64,000 bases of DNA from Mucilaginibacter sp. PAMB04168. GTDB taxonomy: Bacteria; Bacteroidota; Bacteroidia; Sphingobacteriales; Sphingobacteriaceae. Below the pieces are notes generated by a model. It was not told the DNA's origin, did not search any database, and was given only the letters and a program-made list of their open reading frames with translations. The number at the start of each line of letters is the position of its first letter. The first letter of the stretch is position 1. The position numbers were made by a program, and so were the translations under genes. The stretch covers positions 4,774,001 to 4,838,000 of the forward strand of contig NZ_CP155079.2 in the NCBI RefSeq assembly GCF_039634365.2, written 5' to 3'. Positions 17,784-25,401 of the stretch are shown piece by piece.

Positions 17784-18395
17784 ATGCAGCCTTATTTAGA
17801 ACTGGCACCGGTGGCCTCGGCCCTGTTTGCTTTAAACATTTTATTATCGCTCCTGGCCTTTTATAATGACAGGGTTTACAGCGAATTTATGCTGCACCCT
17901 TACAGCATAGCCCGCGGCGAAAAAGTTTGGACCGTGATTACCAGCGGCTTTATACATCGCGATTGGATGCACTTGCTGTTTAACATGTGGTCGTTCTTCT
18001 TCTTTGCCTTCCAGCTCGAGGCCTGGCTGGGCCATTGGCAATTTGCCCTGCTCTATATTGCCAGCCTGGTATTAAGCGATTTGCCTACCATTAGTAAACA
18101 TAAAGATCATTACGGGTATCATAGCCTTGGGGCATCGGGTGCTATTAGTGCCGTTGTATTTAGCTATATTATGTTTAGCCCAAGAACCGAGATGGGCATT
18201 TTCCCTTTTCCATTCAGAATACCGGCTTATATATTTGGCATTTTGTATCTGGTGTATTGCGTTTACGCTTCCAGGCAATCCCGTGACAGCATTAACCACG
18301 ACGCCCACTTTTACGGTGCTTTGAGCGGCATCATGATAACCATACTGCTTTACCATGATGTGGTAAAAGTATTTTTAGAACAGATGGGGTTGTAA
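17784..18395 (+). CDS. Rhomboid family intramembrane serine protease
   Basis: A 203-residue polytopic protein with six hydrophobic segments. The catalytic Ser is in GASGA (Ser118) and the catalytic His is in HDAHFYGALSG (His175). WMHLLFNMWSFFFF (61-74) is the usual rhomboid loop and helix with HxxxN. It would cut transmembrane substrates in the inner membrane. It starts immediately after the M14 stop codon (TAAATG), which implies translational coupling and perhaps a shared role in envelope proteolysis. The substrate is unknown. Confidence 0.92.
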   Translation: MQPYLELAPVASALFALNILLSLLAFYNDRVYSEFMLHPYSIARGEKVWTVITSGFIHRDWMHLLFNMWSFFFFAFQLEAWLGHWQFALLYIASLVLSDLPTISKHKDHYGYHSLGASGAISAVVFSYIMFSPRTEMGIFPFPFRIPAYIFGILYLVYCVYASRQSRDSINHDAHFYGALSGIMITILLYHDVVKVFLEQMGL

Positions 18396-18494
18396 GCATC
18401 ACGTGGTTTAAAATATGACAACCTGGAACCTTAGTGCTAACTAATTATCCCCTACTGTGGTTGCAGGGCGGCAACGTAAAGTTTAAAGCGCTGC

Positions 18495-19484
18495 TTATAA
18501 CGGCAAGTCAACCGCCTCGGCACCTATTTTATGCCCATCTGGTGTAAACAAAAAGCTCATGGGTTGCTCAGGGTTCTTTATGATCTCGAGCAACAGGAAA
18601 CCCCATTTTTTCCAAAAGCTTTCCAGCACTTGTCCATAGGTTTTATTAGTCCATTCATCAAAGGTTGGCCTGCTGCTGGTACCGCGCAGTGGTGCGGCTT
18701 CAATAAATATTTCATCTGCTACAGGCAAAATTTCATACTCGGGCAGGCGGTTAAATAAAAAAGCCGAATAAAATACACGGGCGCTGAATTCCTCAAACTG
18801 GATGGGGTGCAAGGTGTCATTTTTAAGCTGCTCCCATATCTGCTGATGGTACCGGCCATTAACACCATTATCCTGTAAACAAATAATCAGCCCAAAATCC
18901 TGCACACGCAGTGAAATCGTCAGCGTATTGATCTCATCACGGTAAGCAAACTCATTTTCGGCATTGTTTACCTTGAATAGAAAAAAACTAAAAGGCATAA
19001 AGCCATCAAAAACAATGGGCAATTTAAGGCTTTGCAACATAAGGTGCAGATTACCAAACTTGTGTGTAAGCGCTTGTGATAAATTGAAAACCTCACCCTG
19101 TGCATGCTGCTGCCTGATGCCAGCCTGCATTTCGTTAAAAATAATACCGTAAAGCAATTTGCCTGCCCAATGGAACATAGTAAGCGGATCGAGTTGCTTT
19201 ACGCCTTCGTATCCTTTGGCAAAAGCAGCTTCTACCTCAGTTTCCAAGGGTGTGATATACTGTTCGTTTATGGCGGCGGCACAAGGTATCTTCAGGTCTT
19301 TATAGCCAACGTAGCTTTCGTCCAGCAGTTTAATCACCTTGTCTTCGAGCTGGTAACGGCTCATGAGCCATGCGGGGAAGACCTGTATCTTTTCCTCTTC
19401 GGTGCTTAAAGTTTGTCCGGTTAAAAAGCAGTTGCGGTTGCTAAAATTAAAACGGGTAAAAGGATTATAAATTGATGCCGCCAT
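18495..19484 (-). CDS. Conserved-looking hypothetical protein, possible degenerate HNH-like N-terminus
   Basis: A 329-residue soluble protein with no signal peptide or membrane helix that I do not assign to a named family. The N-terminus NFSNRNCFLTGQTLSTEEE followed by VFPAWLMSRY is laid out like the C-x2-C/G...EH-x-FP-x-WL segment found in many HNH-like bacterial proteins, but only one Cys is present and the EH is replaced by EE. The remainder is helix-rich and ends with a compact alpha/beta segment. The ATG is at 19482-19484, with a TATCTTTG box five bases upstream. It is convergent with the M14-rhomboid operon. Confidence 0.7.
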   Translation of the reverse strand: MAASIYNPFTRFNFSNRNCFLTGQTLSTEEEKIQVFPAWLMSRYQLEDKVIKLLDESYVGYKDLKIPCAAAINEQYITPLETEVEAAFAKGYEGVKQLDPLTMFHWAGKLLYGIIFNEMQAGIRQQHAQGEVFNLSQALTHKFGNLHLMLQSLKLPIVFDGFMPFSFFLFKVNNAENEFAYRDEINTLTISLRVQDFGLIICLQDNGVNGRYHQQIWEQLKNDTLHPIQFEEFSARVFYSAFLFNRLPEYEILPVADEIFIEAAPLRGTSSRPTFDEWTNKTYGQVLESFWKKWGFLLLEIIKNPEQPMSFLFTPDGHKIGAEAVDLPL

Positions 19485-19489
19485 TGCTG

Positions 19490-19497
19490 CAAAGATA
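19490..19497 (-). promoter_or_regulatory. TAnnTTTG promoter box for the 329-residue hypothetical gene
   Basis: The minus strand reads TATCTTTG, only five bases upstream of the ATG. The message would have almost no leader. No -33 TTG is evident. Confidence 0.35.
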
Positions 19498-19608
19498 GAG
19501 CTAGTAAGCGGTTAAAAGTTAAACCGTATGTCATTCTTTAGCTAAAGCAAGTTAAATTCAACTAAAATCCTGCAAGCTCTAACTTATTTACTAGCTTTAA
19601 TTTTTGAT

Positions 19609-20619
19609 ATGAAATTAACATTTAAACCTTTTGAGCTGCAACTAAAGCACCGTTTCACTATATCTAAGTTTTCGCGCACCTCAACCCCCATTATGCTACT
19701 GCAACTGGAGCATGAGGGTTATACCGGCTACGGCGAAGCCTCGATGGTGCCGTACATGGGCGAGAGCATAGAAACAGCGGTATCGTTTCTGCAAAAGGTG
19801 GATGTTAAACAATTGAAGTTTCCTTTCAACTATGCCGAGATCATACCTTACCTGGATAGCATAGCGCCGGGCAACCCGGCTGTTAAAGCGGCTATTGATA
19901 TGGCCTTACACGATCTGGAAGGCAAGTTGCTGGATAAGCCGAGCTGGCAGTTACTAGGTAGTAATGCCGCCCTGATGCCGGTAACCAGTTATACCATCGG
20001 TATAGATTCACCCGATATCTTTGCCCAAAAAGTACAAGAGGCAGCGGGCTATAAAGCCATTAAAGTAAAATTAGGCAGCAGTGATGACAAGCAACTTATT
20101 GATATTGTACGTTCCATAACCGACGTACCTTTATACGTAGATGCTAACCAGGGCTGGACCGACCGCGAACAGAGCCTTGACCTGGTACACTGGCTGCATG
20201 AACAAGGTGTACAACTCATAGAACAACCCATGTCCAAAACCGATCCTGATAGCAACGCCTGGCTTACCGAGCGCAGCCCCATCCCTATTTTAGGCGATGA
20301 AGCAGTGCAACGCCTGCCCGATGTGAACAAAGCGCATGGGGTGTATCATGGCATTAACATTAAATTAATGAAATCGGCCGGAGTGTACGAGGCAAAACAA
20401 ATGATTGACAAGGCCCGCCAGTTGGATATGAAGATATTGATAGGTTGCATGAGCGAAACCAGTTGCGCCACCCTGGCCGCCGCCGCCCTGGCTCCCCAGT
20501 GCGACTGGGCCGATCTGGACGGCCCCTTGCTTACCAGTAATAATCCGTTCGCTATGCCAGAATTTAAGGAAGGTAAATGGTTATTGAATGAAGATGCTGG
20601 GTTAGGATTGAGGATGTAA
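19609..20619 (+). CDS. Dipeptide epimerase (L-Ala-D/L-Glu epimerase type), enolase superfamily
   Basis: A 336-residue enolase-superfamily enzyme. The N-terminal capping domain (about 1-110) has GYGEASMVPYMGES. The barrel has the catalytic KxK pair in IKVKLG (Lys152 and Lys154), metal ligands in YVDANQGW, IEQPMS and ILGDEAV, and the second-face Lys in GINIKLMKSAG, followed by GCMSET. These are the markers of the muconate-lactonizing/AEE subgroup. The usual role is conversion of L-Ala-D-Glu from peptidoglycan to L-Ala-L-Glu for reuse. No other recycling gene is adjacent, although an NlpC/P60 peptidase lies 1.6 kb downstream. Confidence 0.87.
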   Translation: MKLTFKPFELQLKHRFTISKFSRTSTPIMLLQLEHEGYTGYGEASMVPYMGESIETAVSFLQKVDVKQLKFPFNYAEIIPYLDSIAPGNPAVKAAIDMALHDLEGKLLDKPSWQLLGSNAALMPVTSYTIGIDSPDIFAQKVQEAAGYKAIKVKLGSSDDKQLIDIVRSITDVPLYVDANQGWTDREQSLDLVHWLHEQGVQLIEQPMSKTDPDSNAWLTERSPIPILGDEAVQRLPDVNKAHGVYHGINIKLMKSAGVYEAKQMIDKARQLDMKILIGCMSETSCATLAAAALAPQCDWADLDGPLLTSNNPFAMPEFKEGKWLLNEDAGLGLRM

Positions 20620-20769
20620 ACTCATTTTAAAAGATTAGCCTATTAAGCCGATATCTTTTCTCTGAAAGCCATATTAACCTGCAATGCACAATGGAGCTGC
20701 TGGTACTGCATGAAAGGTTATTGAACGTTAAGTTCATTAAGCCCTGTATAACCTCGCCTTAAAAGCATA

Positions 20770-20810
20770 GCTAACAATACAGAGACTTCTTTGTATCTGC
20801 AATTGTTAGC
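20770..20810. terminator. Long hairpin between convergent epimerase and MFS genes
   Basis: GCTAACAAT (20770-20778) pairs perfectly with ATTGTTAGC (20802-20810) around a 23-nt loop. It lies between two convergent genes and could end either message, although there is no strong T-run. The rest of the 210-bp gap shows nothing recognisable. Confidence 0.35.
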
Positions 20811-20829
20811 CAAAAGTCTCATTCAAGAC

Positions 20830-22116
20830 TTAAACATTTTTTTCTGTAGGGCTACTAATATCGCTCAATTTGGCAGGGATTAAATTCCTCGTTTTAAAGA
20901 AGGTAACGGTTACCACCAGCAAAGTCATACATCCGCCAAAAATAACGGATGGCACCGTACCCATTAATTCGGCTGTAGAACCCGATTCAAAGGCACCAAT
21001 CTCGTTTGATGAGCCAATGAACATTGAATTTACGGCAGATACCCGCCCGCGCATCTCGTCGGGTGTTAACAGTTGCATTAGCGTACTTCTGATTATTACA
21101 CTAACACTGTCGAACATGCCTTCTGTAAACAGGAAGATGAGCGAAATATAAAAGCTTTTAGATAAGCCAAAGCAGAGGATAGACAAACCAAATCCGGCTA
21201 CGGCAATAAGCAAGTTTCGCCAAGGCCGGTTCATGGGCGAAAAGCGAGTCATGACCAGCATGGTTAACACCGCGCCTAACGAAGATGTAGCCCGCATAAT
21301 ACCTAAGCCCTCTGAGCCTACCTTTAGAATATCATGGGCAAACACGGGCAGAAGCGCAATAGCACCGCCAAAAAATACCGAGAATAAATCCAGGCTCATT
21401 GCGCCCAGCATCATTTTATTCCGGAACACAAAGTTGATTCCGGCCGATAAGCTTTGCCATATATTTTCTTTAGGGATATAAACAGGTGGATATTTACGCA
21501 GCATATATACCAGCGCCAGCGAAATAAGCAGCAGAACATTGATGATGATAAAGGTTGGCGTAATACCAAAGCTTCCGAATATTAACCCACCTATAGCAGG
21601 CCCCAAAATAGTAGCAATTTGCCATGCAGAACTGCTCCACGTGCTCCCATTAGGATAAAGCTCTTTAGGAATGCTTTGCGCGTAAATGGTAAAAGTGGCC
21701 GGCCCGTAAAAAGCCCTGGCTACCCCATTAAGAAAAATCATCACATAAATAGTGGGAACAACCCAGCCGGCATGTACCAAATGGCTCATGCTTTGAAGCG
21801 TAACTACAAAAATGGTGAGCGATGCAAACAGTACTACCGAAAATATGAGAAACAGAAGTTTACGCTTTTCATACTTATCGGCAATGTAACCACCGTATAA
21901 GGCAATACTAATGGCCGGTATAGCCTCACACAAGCCTATATAACCTAAGGCCAGTTTACTATGCGTAATTTGGTAAATATAAAAGCCTATTACAACGGCC
22001 TGCATTTGGTAGGCCAGTGTAAAAAAGAAACGCATACCAATGTATGCGCGAAAATCTTTATAGCGTAATGCCGCAAATGAATCTTTTTTACCGGGTGCTT
22101 CCTGTCGTTCTTCCAC
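20830..22116 (-). CDS. MFS transporter, DHA3/EntS-like exporter
   Basis: A major facilitator of about 428 residues with 12 predicted membrane segments. GGYIADKYEKRKLL between TM2 and TM3 is the MFS signature loop, and LTPDEMRGRVSAVNSMFIGSSNEIGAFESG is typical of the DHA3 group that exports macrolides or enterobactin-type molecules. The substrate is unknown. There is no ATG near the 5' end: the longest frame begins at a TTG (22140) that forms the end of a TAnnTTTG box, so I place the start at the GTG at 22114-22116, before EERQEAPGKK. Convergent with the epimerase gene. Confidence 0.82.
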   Translation of the reverse strand: MEERQEAPGKKDSFAALRYKDFRAYIGMRFFFTLAYQMQAVVIGFYIYQITHSKLALGYIGLCEAIPAISIALYGGYIADKYEKRKLLFLIFSVVLFASLTIFVVTLQSMSHLVHAGWVVPTIYVMIFLNGVARAFYGPATFTIYAQSIPKELYPNGSTWSSSAWQIATILGPAIGGLIFGSFGITPTFIIINVLLLISLALVYMLRKYPPVYIPKENIWQSLSAGINFVFRNKMMLGAMSLDLFSVFFGGAIALLPVFAHDILKVGSEGLGIMRATSSLGAVLTMLVMTRFSPMNRPWRNLLIAVAGFGLSILCFGLSKSFYISLIFLFTEGMFDSVSVIIRSTLMQLLTPDEMRGRVSAVNSMFIGSSNEIGAFESGSTAELMGTVPSVIFGGCMTLLVVTVTFFKTRNLIPAKLSDISSPTEKNV

Positions 22117-22137
22117 AATTGATATTTTGATGCGTTG

Positions 22138-22145
22138 CAAATTTA
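22138..22145 (-). promoter_or_regulatory. TAnnTTTG promoter box for the MFS gene
   Basis: The minus strand reads TAAATTTG. It overlaps the TTG that would otherwise be the first start codon and leaves a leader of about 20 nt to the proposed GTG. Confidence 0.4.
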
Positions 22146-22227
22146 ACGCATTTATAAGGGCACAGGTTTACCTTTTTTCAATTTGTGTCCGGATGCAGGG
22201 TATCGAGTCAAATTGACCTGCCGGCTT

Positions 22228-22803
22228 TTAGTGGTTTTGCGAAAAAACCCTGATCGTTTTTAAATACCGGCCCTGGTAGTAAGCGTTCAGCGGTGTTTCG
22301 GTAACACCATATTGTTTGCCCGATGTAGCGTGAATAAAACTTATACTATCGCCGGCATTTACAATGATGCCCATATGACCCGCAACTTTCTGCGTGCTAT
22401 CGGTACCTGTAAAAAGGATGAGGTCGCCAGGTTTTGCATGCTTAAGTTCAGTAGGTTCTTTTACGTTGGTAAAGTCTTTCGAGCTTCTGGGTACCGCAAT
22501 GTTGAAGTGGTTAAAAGTATACGTAATAAAACCCGAACAGTCAAACCCTTCCTGTGGATTAACAGACCCATACTTATAAGTAATGCCCGTAAGCGTACGT
22601 GCAAAGGCGACGAGTTGAGCCGGCGTGGTTTTGCCTGTATTTATGGAGGTGATAGGCCCAGCATTGCTGGTGAAGGTTGTTGACTGCTGCCCTGAATCTG
22701 CGGCCGCTAAACGCCCCGATGCTATTGTAGATACCTGGCTGCCTGGCTGATTGCACGAAAGCACAAGGAAAGCTAAAGCAAGTATAATGTATCGTAACGG
22801 CAT
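22228..22803 (-). CDS. NlpC/P60 (C40) peptidoglycan peptidase, lipoprotein
   Basis: A 191-residue lipoprotein: hydrophobic leader YIILALAFLVL and lipobox LSC (Cys17). The C-terminal 120 residues form the NlpC/P60 domain with the catalytic Cys89 in EGFDCSGFITYTF and the His143 in AGHMGIIVNAG. ITYKYGSVNPQEG precedes the Cys as usual. It would cut the D-Glu to diamino acid bond of peptidoglycan stem peptides at the envelope. It is transcribed alone; the next gene upstream, xth, is divergent. Confidence 0.92.
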   Translation of the reverse strand: MPLRYIILALAFLVLSCNQPGSQVSTIASGRLAAADSGQQSTTFTSNAGPITSINTGKTTPAQLVAFARTLTGITYKYGSVNPQEGFDCSGFITYTFNHFNIAVPRSSKDFTNVKEPTELKHAKPGDLILFTGTDSTQKVAGHMGIIVNAGDSISFIHATSGKQYGVTETPLNAYYQGRYLKTIRVFSQNH

Positions 22804-22993
22804 AACTTACAGACATGCAAGTTATGCTATTGTTTTGTACGCATTGATATACTGCAGAGGAGAAGCAAATGATGACAGTGTTTCTTATTATTGCAAAAGT
22901 GGCAACATAAGTATTTTATAAAAGCAAACCCTGCCCTGTTTAAACATTGGCTCAGTTTTTATAGTTAACTTGGCATATCTATCAATATGAACC

Positions 22994-23776
22994 ATGAAAA
23001 TTGCCACCTATAATGTAAACGGTGTTAACGGACGCCTACCGGTATTGCTGCGCTGGCTCGATGAGTCGGCACCAGATGTGGTTTGCCTGCAGGAACTAAA
23101 AGCGCCGCAGGATAAGTTTCCGGAAGAAGCCATACGCAATGCAGGCTATAATGCTATTTGGCACGGGCAGAAAAGCTGGAACGGCGTGGCCATCCTAGCC
23201 CGTGGCACCGACACGGAGATAAAGGAAGTAAGGCGCGAACTGCCCGGCGATGAGACCGACGAGCATAGCCGCTACCTGGAAGCCGTGGTGAACGGTGTAT
23301 TAATTGGTTGCCTTTACTTACCCAATGGCAACCCCGCCCCTGGTCCAAAGTTTGATTATAAATTAAGCTGGTTTGAGCGTTTAATTACCCACGCCGCTAA
23401 GTTATATACGTTAGATATTCCGGTAGTACTTACAGGCGACTATAACGTAATGCCCACCGAGCAGGATGTGTATAAACCCGAACGCTGGCTGGACGATGCG
23501 CTTTTTAGACCCGAAACACGTGCGGCTTTCCAAAAACTGGTAGCACAAGGCTGGACAGATGCTCTACGCAAACTTTACCCGGATGAGACGATATACACAT
23601 TTTGGGATTACTTCCGTAACGCTTACGGTCGTAATGCAGGCTTGCGAATTGATCATTTTTTGCTGAACTCTAAGCTGGCAGGCCGCCTTACCACCGCGGG
23701 TGTAGACCGCCACGTACGCGGATGGGAAAAAACCAGCGACCATGCGCCGGTTTGGATTCAGTTAAAAGAAAAATAA
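22994..23776 (+). CDS. xth: Exodeoxyribonuclease III (AP endonuclease)
   Basis: A 260-residue protein of the exonuclease III/EEP superfamily. It opens MKIATYNVNGVNGR, has VCLQELKAP with the metal-binding Glu, GDYNVMPTEQDVY with the Asp-Asn pair, GLRIDHFLLNS, and ends in KTSDHAPVWIQL with the catalytic Asp-His. All expected metal and catalytic residues are present. It repairs abasic sites in DNA. Upstream TAACTTGG is an imperfect -7 box with a TTG 16 bp before it. A strong terminator follows. Confidence 0.95.
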   Translation: MKIATYNVNGVNGRLPVLLRWLDESAPDVVCLQELKAPQDKFPEEAIRNAGYNAIWHGQKSWNGVAILARGTDTEIKEVRRELPGDETDEHSRYLEAVVNGVLIGCLYLPNGNPAPGPKFDYKLSWFERLITHAAKLYTLDIPVVLTGDYNVMPTEQDVYKPERWLDDALFRPETRAAFQKLVAQGWTDALRKLYPDETIYTFWDYFRNAYGRNAGLRIDHFLLNSKLAGRLTTAGVDRHVRGWEKTSDHAPVWIQLKEK

Positions 23777-23784
23777 TATGGCAA

Positions 23785-23824
23785 AAAAGTAAAGCCTTCA
23801 ATACGCATTGAAGGCTTTACTTTT
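23785..23824. terminator. Bidirectional terminator between xth and the Dabb gene
   Basis: An 18-bp perfect stem (23785-23802 with 23807-23824) around the loop ACGC, A-rich on the left and T-rich on the right. It serves both converging genes and is the strongest hairpin in the window. Confidence 0.85.
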
Positions 23825-23832
23825 AACAAATG

Positions 23833-24129
23833 CTACTGGGCATCATAAATAACTACTTTATCAAAATATACCCTAAACTCGTCCAAAAAAGCCTTATGTA
23901 TGGGGTGTACCTGGTAAACATCGTGGGCTGCTAAGTCATCAAACAACAGCACCAAACTAAACGTGTAGGTGGTATCTACAACGGCGCGCTCTATAGGTGC
24001 CGGTGTCCCTACGTGAATAGTTCTCACAACTTCAATTCCTTGCAGGCTTTCTAAACCTTTACGGAAAGCTTGCTTCTTGTCGTCGGTAGTATCGGTCTTA
24101 AGCCAGAATAAAACGTGGTGTGCAATCAT
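23833..24129 (-). CDS. Dabb family (stress-responsive A/B barrel) protein
   Basis: A 98-residue protein beginning MIAHHVLFWLKTDTTDD, with IEVVRTIHVGTPAP and YTFSLVLLFDDLAAHDVYQVHPIHKAFLDE. These are the conserved parts of the dimeric alpha+beta barrel (Dabb) domain. The biochemical role in bacteria is mostly unknown. It is cytoplasmic and full length for the family. It follows the truncated 2H gene by 37 bp on the same strand and ends at the shared terminator. Confidence 0.9.
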   Translation of the reverse strand: MIAHHVLFWLKTDTTDDKKQAFRKGLESLQGIEVVRTIHVGTPAPIERAVVDTTYTFSLVLLFDDLAAHDVYQVHPIHKAFLDEFRVYFDKVVIYDAQ

Positions 24130-24166
24130 AACTAATATTTTCGGCTAATATACGATTGACTAGGTG

Positions 24167-24637
24167 TTAATTTATAGGTAATAATGTTTGTATTCCGAAG
24201 TTAGACTTCCCTTCAAAAGGAAATTTAGCGACCTCTTCATAATTATTCTGGATAAGCTGTAACTCATTTGACGCAGTGCAAAACACAGGGCGTCTTAAAA
24301 GTAGCATTTCGGTTGCATAGAAAGAGGCCTGGAAACCTGCTTTTTCATACAATAGCCATGCGCCGTTAAATTGTTGAATATTTGTGCGCCGTGCCACTGT
24401 AATATGGAGATTGTTGGAAAAGTATGGTGGGTGCCCTTTAAAAGACTTCAATTTAGAACTGAATTTTGACTTTAGCTGATTGACTAAGTTAATTATGGCT
24501 TCTTGGGTGGGTACTTTTACAAATATAGTGTGAGAGTCAAAATGCCCAAAGCCGTCTAACCTAATACAAGTTGGTAGAGAAAAGCTAGCTTGGTTGCCAA
24601 ACCATCTGATAATGTCTTTTTCCTTTGCACAATTCAC
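24167..24637 (-). pseudogene. 2H phosphoesterase (2'-5' RNA ligase-like), apparently N-terminally truncated
   Basis: A 156-residue frame opening with GTG. FGHFDSHTIFVKVPTQ, HITVARRT and ATEMLLLRRP match the C-terminal two-thirds of the Bacteroidota 2'-5' RNA ligase-like family, where HITVA is the second HxT/S motif. Full members carry the first HxT motif in about 50 further N-terminal residues (typically GKPHVTL). Here a TAA lies in frame 27 bp upstream and only 68 bp separate the frame from the response-regulator gene, so the first motif is missing. It is either a decayed gene or a short variant; with one catalytic His it should not work as a normal 2H enzyme. Confidence 0.6.
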
Positions 24638-24705
24638 TATAAAATTAGCTAAAGTGTCAACATCTTATCCACATAATGCCTGTCAATGATACGAGGAACG
24701 GGCCT

Positions 24706-25398
24706 TTAATAAACTAACTTATACCCTACGCCCCTTACGTTAATGATCTGAACGGATGGATCGGCAGATAAACGCTTGCGTAATTTCGTAATAAATACAT
24801 CTAAGCTACGGGCATTGAAAAAGCTGTCGCTTCCCCAAAGGTTGTTTAACAGCTGAGTTTTGTTCACTATCTGTTGCTGGTTTTGGCATAACACCTTCAA
24901 CACTTCACTCTCGCGCGAGGTGAGCGAACTAATTTCCAAACCATAGATCAGGCTGTTTTTGCGCGAAATAAATTCAAAATTGCCAAACCTGAATACCTCT
25001 TCATCACGAAGAGCCGTTTTAACTTCTAAAACGCCTTGCTTACTCAACTGCACCTGTATCCGAACAATTAATTCTTCAACGCTGAACGGCTTTTTTAAAT
25101 AATCGTTAGCACCCAACTCAAAGCCAGCCACAACATCTTTAGTATGCGATTTTGCCGTTAGAAAAATGATAGGTGTCTTTTTATCATTAATTCTGATTTG
25201 CTGCGCAACCGAAAACCCGTCCATCAACGGCATCATGATATCCAGCACTACAACATCAGGACGGCATTTTTTGTACTGCTGTAACGCAGCCTCGCCATTA
25301 GGGCATAAAATCACTTTGTAATTTCTTTCCTCTAGGCTCTCCCGTACAATGTGGGCCAGTGCCAGCTCATCTTCGGCTAAAAGAACAGTATAATCCAT
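24706..25398 (-). CDS. Response regulator, OmpR/PhoB family
   Basis: A 230-residue two-domain regulator. The receiver has AEDE near residue 8, the phospho-acceptor Asp53 in VVLDIMMPLMDG, LTAK with the conserved Thr and the Lys in YLKKPFSVEEL. The winged-helix output domain (about 130-230) has SLTSRESEVLKVL and ends RLSADPSVQIINVRGVGYKLVY, as in OmpR/PhoB proteins. It begins 3 bp after the histidine kinase stop, so the two form one operon. The pair resembles the RprX/RprY-type systems of Bacteroidota. Targets are unknown, but a direct repeat upstream of the operon is a candidate site. Confidence 0.93.
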   Translation of the reverse strand: MDYTVLLAEDELALAHIVRESLEERNYKVILCPNGEAALQQYKKCRPDVVVLDIMMPLMDGFSVAQQIRINDKKTPIIFLTAKSHTKDVVAGFELGANDYLKKPFSVEELIVRIQVQLSKQGVLEVKTALRDEEVFRFGNFEFISRKNSLIYGLEISSLTSRESEVLKVLCQNQQQIVNKTQLLNNLWGSDSFFNARSLDVFITKLRKRLSADPSVQIINVRGVGYKLVY

Positions 25399-25401
25399 CG
25401 G

